Origin: Amborella trichopoda
Lineage: Eukaryota; Streptophyta; Magnoliopsida; Amborellales; Amborellaceae
Reading direction: 5' to 3'
DNA: 64,000 nucleotides
Assembly (NCBI RefSeq): GCF_000471905.2
Contig: NW_006498246.1
Coordinates: 791,570 to 855,569 of the forward strand
In this document: positions 28,101 through 40,100 of the stretch, piece after piece
Position numbering within the stretch: the first letter of the stretch is position 1
Layout: the number at the start of each line of letters is the position of its first letter
Translations under genes and position numbers: made by a program
Notes under the pieces: model-generated
The model's input: the letters and a program-made list of their open reading frames with translations, nothing else
The model's database searches: none
Told to the model about the DNA's origin: nothing

Positions 28101-31100
28101 AGGAAGAAGATAGTTTCATGGGTGGCCACATTTTTTTCAAGAGGGCTCTCTCTCTCTTTTTGAAGTGAATACTCAAGTTAGGATTTTGAAATGATCTCAT
28201 AAGTTATTTTTATCCTTAGATCATAGAGGTGGATTTGATCTTAAACCTTGATGCCTTAGATCAATTGCACATGAGGGGCACTCATCTATATCTTATCACC
28301 AAGATCAATGGATGAGCTTTTAATACCCTTTACTCCTTAAAACCTAGGTTTATTATAGTTATTTTACCTTAAAGCCATAAGCTCCATACATTATTTCCCA
28401 TTAAGTCCAAATTCATGTTTACACTTATGCCCATGGTTTTTAAATAATTTGTGAGAGTCAATAAAAGACAAGGACATGGACATAAAGGTAATATGGGACA
28501 TCCACACATGTGAATAAATATCTTATGACACCACTAATAGAATTTCAACAACACTAAAGTTTCATATGGGTCAAGCCCATAAGGTAGTGCCACATAAGAT
28601 ATACCCAGCCACATGCCATAAAATCATAAGTGGATAATAATATAAATCACATTAATTCTCAAAAGCCCATGACTTCACACATGCCAAAAATGACAGATGT
28701 GAGCAAAAAAAATGTGACTTAAATCAAACTTAAGTCATAAGAATGTATAACATTTTAAATAACAAGCTAACATGCTATAACATAATACCAACAAAAGAAC
28801 TAATGACAAATAGGCCCCTACATGGATATGATATCAGCATGATGTCATCCACGAGTGAAGAGGTAGGGGTGTCATGTGGTATCCCTATGGCCACTTAGGA
28901 TCCATGTGGTATGCCCATAGCATGTTCTTGTTTCGTATTTATGTCAAACAAATTTGAAAATCACATTTTTGATGATTTAAAAATTATGAAAAAAATTTCA
29001 AAAATCGCAAAAATTCCCCAAATGATTTTTCAATATTATTACACATTTTCTCATCAATATAAAATATTTTCTCAATAATTTTAGATTAATTTGAGCCAAA
29101 GGTAAATGAGATCTCTAAATGTATAACACTAATCGGAGTCTTCCATTAGGCTAACCCGAATGACGTTCCACCGGTGTCTCAAGCCGACCCAACGGACCTA
29201 TACACCACAGTCTATGGCAGGGACACATCATTGGTCACATCAAAATCGTTGAGCAAGAGCTTAGTTCAATGGATTACTGGTGCACCCCTATGGGACATGT
29301 TCCTACTCAAATACAGGGGTCCTCTCAAAGAACACATGCACTAGCTCTTCTAAGTCGGATAATACTATAGAAAAGTGACCTTCCCATACGACTGTGGGTG
29401 CACATTCCATAGAATGGTCTCGTATCAGGATATGGGCTCATGTCCCCTGAGCCGGTCATTCCATGTAGGGCGAATACTCTATTAAATACTCGGGTTCTAT
29501 TATTCTCGATTGAATTCTTTAAGCCCTGGCTTATCACATCAATTATGAGGGATTCTAATCAATATAGTCCTAACTGAGAGGTGACCCTCACACCTCCCCG
29601 AGAGTTCACACTCTCAAAATGCATGCTCTCAATGCCTCAAATACTAGGAGTATATGAATCTGAGCCCCAGTGCACCAAGTACCCAGATTCAGACTCTCTC
29701 TAACACCCATTGAGTGTAAGACTCTTGGCTTTAAGGCCTTGAAAGGTCACATAGCCAACAATTAATCTAGACATGGAGAGAGGTAAATGAGGAAGGCAAG
29801 GGAAGGCATTACTAAATCTTCCTAGATTATTATTTTCTTGTCATGAACATTGGTTGGTTGTGTAGAGTCGGAAGAATAGGGACTCACTTTTCCACATGGA
29901 ACTATACTTGTATAACAATTTTCACAATGGAAGGAAAACGTAATCATTCTCATGAATTTAGTTATTATCTTACAATGGAATGAATGACGTATTTAACCAG
30001 GACTATCTTCATAATTCCTAACATGTATGCTCAATATAATAAAAGACTACCACACAAAAAAACAAACAAACAAACAAACGGGGGTTCGGGGGAAGGGAAA
30101 GTTGTCCATGACCCTTGAACTATCGAAAATTATTACCCATTAGAGTTATGATTGTTCAATGATATGATGGAAGGGGGTGGAGGGAGAGTGCGAACCAACA
30201 TTGGATTCATGTTCTGCTCTGGTGCATCCCACTCTGCATGACTGTCCATCATTACATTGATCGATCCATATCCCAATGAATTATGAGTTTTATTGTGCAT
30301 TGGACTATGATACATGTTACCATACATATTATGTAATTATTCCACATACAAAATTGACATGTACCTTACGCTTGGATAGGGTTATGGATGGGAGAGGTTG
30401 TGGGGTAGCTGAACTGAACCAGTCAGGTTGGCTGTTACCATGACGCCTCAACCAATTACGAAATGCCAAAACAAAGCGATCTGCTCTTGTGGGTGTGAAG
30501 GTGATCGTTGTGTATTGCTGGTTAACATCAGCAGAAGACTCCAAGGATTTGGAGAGGAATGTCTTCTCCTGGCCTTGAAGGACAATCATGTCACCATCGT
30601 AAACTTTGTTTGAGGTCCAATGCTCATGCCATCTAGGAACCAGCTGCATAGGAAGGACAATAATATTACCATCTGAACTCAATGTAAAGGAAGAATTTAT
30701 TGGGATAAGAATTCACAGGGGAAGCTTTAGTAAGCCACTCTTTATTGAAGGCGATTTTCTTAATGCTGTCAGATTTTCTAGGTAGGATCCTAGTTCCTGA
30801 TATATTTAAGGTAACCATAGATCTGCTACTAGAGGTTAGTGTGTGCAGATCAAGACTGTTCTATAGGAGTCTAATATAAAATTGAATGAACTATACAATT
30901 TCATGAGATTCATGTGCCCTACAAGCAGGTTTTGATGTCGATAAATCTTAGTTTTGGGCATCGAATAATAAAACAGCTGCATAAATACCTATCTTTGGGT
31001 CTTCTTTCTAAATCTTTAAAAATAAGAAAAAACCATATTAGGTAACGAATGTCATGCATTAACAAACTATATCAAAAGAATTAGCTTCCAATTTCGCTGA

Positions 31101-34100
31101 TATCTAACAAATACAAAAGCCATGTAATGAAAGGCGTGAGTTTTTTATTAGTTTCTGTTGTATTTTTTTTTTTCTTTGGGCAGGTCATGACCGTTTGAGT
31201 TGAAAAAGTCTATGCAAAAATCAGCATAAGAATTCCATGACTCATAGTTCTGTGAAAATGAAAATATGCTATGTAGTGAATGGTGAATCGATAAAGTAGA
31301 TTAAAAAAGTGTGTGCATTTCAAGTTTCATTGCTAACTTCAAACTGCATTCAGTTTTGTTTTCCTCACCTGCCACCAAGCAGGGCCAGGCATTGTGAAGC
31401 GGAAGAAATTGCGAGCACTGCACACAATTGAACGAGTCTTCCCAGGAGCCATGGGTATGTTAAAGGAGCATATCCATATCTTCCATTTTTGGGGGCCGAG
31501 AAGAGGGAGAGACGTGTCTATCTCTATCCTAGCAATTAGGAAAACATCAAATTAACAATAAATGTCCATGCCATTGTTTTCATCAGAAAAATAGACAGAG
31601 TAACCAATTTCATCAACAGTAAGGAAATGGATGCATTTCAGAATTTCATGAGATGCACTTGAGTCAAACTGCAACAACAGATATATTCACATTATAAGGA
31701 AAGAATACATTGCAACCAATGGTACCATTTTCAAGTGACAATGTGGGGAAGTCATAATATACTTATTTCTAATGTCCTTTCCCTACTTACATCTCTTCTT
31801 TTCTGTTCCTTCGTTGGACCTTTTCATAAAACTAAAACCATATATTAAATAAAATGTAATTATATTATGATTCATTTGAGATAAAATAAGAGGATCCAAT
31901 TTTAACATCTCTGAGAATTTTATTTGTGTATTGAACACATGATGCTTAGGTTCTGTACTTTCTTGAGAATTTTCAGAAAGGATGACCTCTTTAGTTTTGA
32001 GCAATCAATCAGTGTTGTTGTCCTTTATTTGGGATTAAGTTTCTTTGGGTAGGCAATGAAAGAGTCATGATACAGAGAAGAATTTTTGTGTGTTTCTGTA
32101 TGCTTGACGGGTGGTCTGTTTCTTAGAAGTACCCTGTTAAGTCGCAATCTATCCTTGATTCCAATTAACATTAGCATTACTACCTGCTGATGAAATGATT
32201 TAACCATTAAGTGGACATCATGAAATGTAATTTTCCTGTATTGAACTATAAGATAAGGGGGGATGAATGTATAAAATTCTCTACAATGGGGTGAATCTAT
32301 AAAATTTTCTACATGACAGCTCTATTCTCTTCAATGCTTCCCTATTTTTTTTAATTTCATCAATATGCTATGTGGATCTTTCAATTGTCTCAACGAGTGG
32401 CTGGTAATTTTCTTCATCGAAGCGAACATTCATAAAAACAAATATCGGATTATGTCTACTGAGCAATTTCATCTCATGGGGAAAAAAATTATTCAATTGA
32501 AATTTGGACAAGGCTAATTATCCTGAAATGGAAATCACAAATTAGTGCTACCAGGATCAGTATCGAATCAGATCCGGGGACATGACAAGCAGAAAGCTCC
32601 CTATGACAGGGACAGCAGTCCATACACCTGAAATCTAGGGATCTCGATCTCAATACGTGGGGAGCTTGATCCGGACCTAATTAGGATATAATGATATATA
32701 CAAGAACGAGCTCCATTTGGTTCAAAATTGAGGGCTTGGAAAGCACTTATACTACTACATATACCTCATTGTTATACAATAGCATACAACTATACTATAC
32801 TACAATATGTTGCAATATACTATTTTACTACTCTATGCCATATGGTACCATTTAAATATATTATATAATATGTAGTATACTACATGGTGCATACTACTAT
32901 ACTATACCACACTGATAGACTGTACTGAGCTACTATATTGTACTATTATACTCTAGGACATTTCTATACTATAATATATTACCAAGCTATGCTAAAGGCT
33001 CGGGAATCTGGACCCCATGCAATGCAGAACCTTGATCTCTAATAGGAAGAATCGATACTCCCATATTTAAGAATCGCGGAGGAGTGAGTTCCCTTTACCT
33101 GGAGAACAGGATCGGGATCCTAGAGAGGATTCCACCCAGGTGGATCCCAATAACTGTCATAAATTCAATAACTAAATCCTGGATTCCCTCAAGATAGCAT
33201 TGTGATTCCTTGAAGATTCAACTTGGCAATAAAGGAACCAAAATATTTTAACAGAAAGTGATTCCTCGTGGATTTCCTCCTAATGACTTGGGCCTCTTTC
33301 TTTTTTCTCTTTTAAACTGTAAAATTAAGGATCGTACAAAAACTTATGTTTCTCTTACACTATTAAGTAAAAGAAAATGCAATATTGCAACCCCTAGTTA
33401 CAGACAATAAAACATAAAATGCCAGTTGTTACCTTCTACCAAACAAATATTGTAGCCAAAGTCAACTAGTTGAAGTCCACTTAGAACAAATTCCATGAAA
33501 TCTATTTTCCAACGCCATACTTAAGTTTGGAAATTTAAAGGAAGAGATATTGAAAGGGTCTCACTTATTCATGTAGTAGCAAGGTGCAATGAATGTGGCA
33601 CTAATTTGAGGGCTCCCAACATTTGATCCTGCAAAGCCCCAAACGCCACTAGATTCCACCTTGAAAGGTAGTGACTTAGCTCGATCTCTTCTTCCTGTGA
33701 CCTGTAACAGAAAGAGTCAAGTTTGGTATATCAAAATAGTAATTATAGCACCTATTCATTCCATAGAAAAGTAACACTCGGATGGAACACGAACAGCACA
33801 GAATGCCGCAAAAACTATATCATATGTCAATTGATGAAGTGCAATTTTTCTGAACAAAGAAGTGGTAGAATTAATGCACAAGCAACAACTTATATGCTAG
33901 CAGCAAGACAAGACAGTTGTTCCAAACTTCCCCATTGATTCGGAGCTTCAAATATAGAACTTTTATAAAAAGTCATTTTAAGTTAAGAAGCCACTAGAAC
34001 AATAACCAAATAAATCTCAAAGAGCAATCACAGGCCAAAGATTCTTAAAAGATATAGTTTCATTCTATGCAAAAGAGTGTGCATGCTGAAAGATCACGTG

Positions 34101-37100
34101 CAATATAGAAACAACATTGCTGCCATTGTCTTGTAACATTCCATCCTTCTTGCTCCTAGATTGGCAATGAAAAAGTAGGTCACATTATACAAAAATTCAT
34201 GTTTCTTTGACGTCAATATAATTGAAAAGTAACAAGTATGGCACACAACCAAATATACCTTGTGGTGCGCAAAATCTATATGGGAGGGGTCTGCCACATT
34301 TTCCATCAATGTGTCATAACCATAGAATAGATCCCGTTGTATTGTCACAGATGAAAACCCAGGATCATCAAAATCATCTGGTAACCTGAGAAAGATAGCT
34401 TGTCACAAAGAAAGTTTGGTAACCAAATTAACCAAAGCTCAGAAACAATGAAGAACAATAATCTAATAAGGAAAAGCATACTATAGTCCAATGGACAATA
34501 GCATATAACTCCAAGCGAAATCCATAGTCTGCTCCAACAATGGATGGTTGGAGATCAAATCTACTCATTTGAATGTGGGCCCTCGTCCATTTGATCACCA
34601 ACCTGCTGGTGGCATAAAACCAATACGCTAGAAATGCATTCTTTTAAAAAATTTCCATTGTATAAAAACTCAAGGGTTTAAATGCATGAATATCTCAATA
34701 CAAAACCATATTACATATATTACAGCCTACAAATATGGTTTATATACATTTGAATAATAAAATTCAATCCTAATAGGTCCCTTACAAATCCCTTACTCAA
34801 AAAATACAATTAAACTCAATACAATATTCAAATATTCACAATGTACATCTCTACAACATTTTGCATGACTTGCACTCGCAATTCCTCATTATATGATAAT
34901 TCCATATTCATTTTTCATCCTCATCATATATCACAATGTTTCATACACATCATACACTTGATCATAATAATCCAATAAGATTTCAACTCGCATAAACAAT
35001 AATGCATAGCATTAAAGCTCATACCGCAAGAATAAAGAACAATCTCAATATTCACACAACATACTCAATTTAACCAATCATGAATCCATTTAATAATTGT
35101 AAATACATCAAATTAACATGCAAACATACATGGGGAAACCATGGTTCAAACCCCTTGTGCCCGGGCCACGAAAGGGCCTTTTGAGGACTTAATTTTACCC
35201 CATTGTCTAAGGCACGGGTGATAATAATAACTCAAGGAGATCAATCCAATGGGAAGCAAATGATCGCTTTTATTTCACTTAATGGGGATCAAATTATTAG
35301 AGACATGTATCAAAATAGCCCTTCAAAATTTGGGAAAGATACTATACAAAATAAAGAAGTTATGGTGAAACTACACCATGAGGTCCATAAGGGACCACAC
35401 GAACTTTTCAACATTCAAAAAGGAACTCAAGAGACTATTTCATATGCTCAAATATGATGAAATAAACCTCTCATCAGTTGTATATTCTCAGTAAAACTTC
35501 CAGAAAAATAAGATGAAGAAAATCAAGTTGAAACTACTCAAGATCATGGAGTAAGCAAGCTAGTCTGCACATGTTATGTGTATGGACTATACTATTGCTT
35601 TGGGACTCTTCAAATATCAAGTTTTCATTACAAAAAATGAAGAAAGCTACTGTAAATTACGAATTACAACAAGCTTTGATAATGAAAATGAGGTAGGAAT
35701 TAAAAATATTGAAAGAAAAATCAATACCTTAATGAAGCAATAGTATGGTTTGATCACATAAATGAAGTACTACTCCATGGAAGAGTTTCAAATGAAAGCT
35801 CAAAGAAGAAGATAGTCTCATGGGTAGCCACATTTTTGTCAAGGGAGCTCTCTCATTCTTTGAAGTGAATACTCAAATTAGGGTTATAATTGATCCCATA
35901 AGTTACTTTTATACTTAGATCATAAAGATGGATTTGATCTTGATCCCTGATGCCTTAGATCAATGGCACATGAGAGGCGTTTATCCAAGCCACTCTTCCA
36001 TATCTTATCACCAAGATCAATGGATGACGTTTTGACACCCTTCACTCCTTAAAACCTAGGTTTATAGTCATTTTACCTTGAAACCCCTAGCTCCATGGAC
36101 ATAAGGATAATATGGGACATCTATATATGTGGATAAATATCTTATGACACCACCAATAGGATTTTAACAATACTAAAGTTTCACATAGGTCAAGCCCATA
36201 AAGTGGTGCCACATAAGATATACCCACATGCTATAAAATCATATATGGATAATAATATTAATCAAACTAATTCTCAAAATCTCATGACTTCACACATGCC
36301 AAAAATGACACATATGAGGAAAAAAAAAACATGTGACTTACATCAGACTTAAGTCATAACAATATATAACACTTTAAATAACAAGATAACATGTTATAAC
36401 ATAATACCAACAAAAGAATTAATGACAAATAGATCTCCACATGGATATGACGTCTGCATGATGTCATCTATGAGTGGGGAGGTGGGGGTGCCACGTGGCA
36501 TCCCTATGGTCACCTGGGATCCATGTGGCATCCCCATAGGATGTCCTTGTATGGTATTTATGTCAAACAAATTTGACAATCACATTTTTTATTGTTTAAA
36601 AAATGTGAAAAATTCTCCAAACGATTATCTCAACATTATTGCACAATTTCTGATCAATATAAAATCTTTTCTCATCATTTTTAGATTAATTTGAACCAAA
36701 GGTAACTGAGATCACTATATTTATAATACTAGTCAGAGTCTTTCATTGAGTTAACCCGAATGACATTCCACTGGTGTCTCAAGCCGACCCAATGGACCTA
36801 TGCTCCACAGTCTATGGCAGTGACACATAATCGGTCACATCAAAGTCGCTGAGCCAGAGCTTCCGGTCACCAGGGGTTTAATAGATTACTGGTGCACCCC
36901 TATGGGACATATTCCTACTCAAATACAAGGGTCCTATCAAAACACACGTGCACTAGTTCTTCTAAGTCGGATAATACTATAAAAGAGTGGCTTCCCCATA
37001 CAACTGTAGGTGCACATGCTATGGAACAGTCTCGTGTCAAGATACGGGCTCATGTCGCATGAGCCGACCATTCCATACAGGGTGAATACTCTTTTAAATA

Positions 37101-40100
37101 CCCGAGTTCTATTATTCTCGATTGGATTCTCCAAACCCTGGCTTATCACAACAACTATGAGGCATTCTAATCAATGTAGTCCTGACTGGGAGGTAACCCT
37201 CACACCTCCTCGAGAGTTCACACCCTCAAAACATATACTCTCAATGCCTCAAATACTTGGGGTATATGAATCTGGGCCTCAGTGCGCCAAGCACCCAGAT
37301 TCAGTCTCTCTCTAACTCCCACTGAGCGTAAGACTCTAAGCTTTAAGGTCTTGAAATGACACATGGCCAACACAACCATAATGGGAACAAATGTTGAATG
37401 TAGCCTTCAAGTACCATTATACCATAGCTCATTGTACTATGTTATACTTTCCCATTTAGTAAAACCAGGACAGGATCACACCAATATATGTTGCCTATGT
37501 GGCCCTTCAAGGCCTTAAAGCCAAGAGTCTTTTGCTAAGTAGGAGTAAGAGAGACTGAATCTGGGTGCTTGACGCACTGGGGCCCAGATTCATATACCTC
37601 GAGTATTTGAAGCATTGAGAGTATGCATTTAGAGAATGTGAACGCTCGGAAAGGTGTAAGGGTTACCTCTCAGTCAGAACTATATTGATTAGAATGCATC
37701 ATAGTTGATGTGATAAGTCAAGACTTAGAGAATCCAATCAAGAATAATAGAACCCTAGTATTTAAAAGTGTATTCGTCCTATATGGAATGGTCAACTCAT
37801 GGGACATGAGCCCGTAGCCTAACACAAGACTGTTTCATGGCATATGCACCTACAGTCATATGGGGAAGACTTAGAAGAGCTAGTTCACATGTGCTTTGAG
37901 AGGACCCCTGTATTTGAGTAGGAACTTATCCCATAAGGGTGCACCAGTAATCCATTAAACCCTAGTGACGGGAAGCTTTGGCTCAGAGACTTTGATGTGA
38001 CCAATTATGTGACCCTGCCATAGAATGTGAAGCATAAGTCTGTTGGGTAGGCGTGAGGCACCGGTGGAAAGTCATTCAAGTTATCCCAATCGACGACTCT
38101 GACTAGTGTTATATGTCGAGAGATCTCATTTACCTTTGACTTAGATTAATCTAAAATTGATGAGAAAATATTTTATATTAATAAGAATCTGTAATGATGT
38201 TGAAAAATCATTTGGAGAATTTTTGGGATTTTTTGAGAATGTTTCAGGATTTTTAAAACACCAAAAATTGTTTTTTTTTTAAAATTGTTTGGCCAAAATG
38301 ACGATCAACGACAAGCCATGGGGAAGCCAGATGGGTCCCAAGTGACCATAGGGAGGCCACGTGGCACCCCCACACCCCCTTGGGCACTGACGTCGTGCTG
38401 ACATCATGCCCATGCATGGGGGGCATTGTTGCTTTTTGTTATTTAGATATATTATGTTTATTTAAAACATTATGTTTTATAATGTTGTGACTTAAGTGAG
38501 TTATTTTGTCACATGGTGTTTTGTTCACACATGTGGTTTATTTGGCATGTGTGAAGTCCTGGGATTTTGAGAATTAATTTTATTTATAATATTATCCACA
38601 TATGATTTTGTGGCATGTGGGTATATCGTATGTGACACTACCTTATGGGCTTAACCCATGTGAAACTTTAGTGCTGTTGAAATGCTATTAGTGGTGTCAT
38701 AAGATATTTTATTCATATATGTTGATGTCCTATTTTACCTTTATGTCCATGTCCTTGGCTTTGATTGACTCTCACAAATTATTTAAAAACCGTTGACACA
38801 AGTGTAAACATGAATTTAGAATTAATGGGAGGTAAAACATGGATCTAAGGGCTCTAAAGTAAAATGACTATAACCTAGGTTTTAAGGAGTGAAGGGTGTT
38901 AAAAGCTCATCCATTGATCTTGGTGATAAGATATAGATGAGTAGCTTGGATAAAAGCCTCTCATGTGCCATCGATCTAAGGCATCAAGGATCAAAATCAA
39001 ATCCACCTTTATGATCTAAGTATAAAAGTAACCTCATGGGATCAATTATAACTCTAACTTGTGTATTTACTTCAAAGAGAGAGAGAGAGCCCCTTTGACG
39101 AAAAAGTGGCCACCCATGAGACTATCTTCTTCCTTGAGCTTTCATTTGAAACCCTTCTATGAAATAGTCCCTCATGTATGTGATCAAGCTCATACTATTG
39201 CTTCACTAAGGTATTGATTTTTCTTTTTGATATTTCAATTCCTACCTCACTTCCATTATCAAAGCTTGCTGTAATTATTAATTTACAGTAGCTTTCTTCA
39301 TATTTGGTAATGAAAACTTGATATTTGAAGAGTCCCAAAGAAATAGTGTAGTCCATACACATGGTTTGTGTAGACTAGCTTGCTTACTTTATGATCTTGA
39401 GTAGTTTCACCATGATTTTCTTAATCTTATTTTTTTGAAATTTTTACTGAGAATTTACAACTGATGAAGGGTTTATTTCATCATATTTGAGCATATGAAA
39501 TAGTCCCTTGAGTTCTTTTTTTAATGTTGAAAAGTTCGTGTGGACCACGTGGTGTAGTTTCACCATAACTTCCTTATTTTGTGTAGTATCTCTCTCCAAC
39601 TCCTTGTTTTGATACATGTCTCTCTCATGATTTGATCCCTATTAAGTGAAACAAAAGTGATCATTTGCTTCCTATTGGATTGATATCCTTGAGTTATTAT
39701 TATACCCATGTCTTAGACAATGGGACAAAATTAAGTCCTCAAAAGGCCCTTTCGTAGCTCGGGCACAAGGGGTTCAAACCATGGATTCCCCCATATATGT
39801 TTGCATGCTAATTTGATATATTTACAGTTATTTAGTGATTCATGATTGATAGAATTGAATATGTTATGTAAATATTGAGATTGTTCTTTAATTTTGTGGT
39901 ATGAGCTTTAATGATATGCTTTATTGTTTATGTGAATTGAAATCGTATTGGATTATTATGATCATGTGTATGTGATATTGTAACACATAATGAAGAATGA
40001 ACATAGAATTGTTATGTAATTTTGATATAATGAGGAATTTTGAGTACAAGTCATGTAATATATCATAGAGATGTACATTGTGAGTATTTGGACATTGTAT

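Larger units (their letters stand above)
20540..29760 (-). mobile_element. LARD-like non-coding LTR retrotransposon
   Basis: Both outer ends read as LTR termini: TGTTGGTGG at 20540 and GCCAACA ending at 29760. They are flanked by the same 5 bases, ATTAA (20535-20539 and 29761-29765), so this is one insertion. By comparison with solo LTRs at 34604-37372 and 37489-40294, it sits on the minus strand, the same direction as PAO. The left LTR is about 20540-23423 and the right one about 27420-29760, which lacks its inner 500 or so bases. The central region (about 23424-27420) has only short frames and none resembling gag, protease, integrase or reverse transcriptase. Long LTRs around a non-coding centre fit the LARD (large retrotransposon derivative) description. 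It must have been mobilised by enzymes supplied elsewhere. Confidence 0.82.

Noticed and set aside
30133..30327. 64-codon minus-strand frame beside PAO exon 6 as an extra exon
   Set aside because: The exon 6 to exon 7 junction (KRK|MLDRYEQH) is continuous without it and matches the conserved family order.
37373..37488. Treating 34604-40294 as a single palindromic transposon
   Set aside because: Each arm has its own distinct 5-bp target duplication, which shows two separate LTR insertions.
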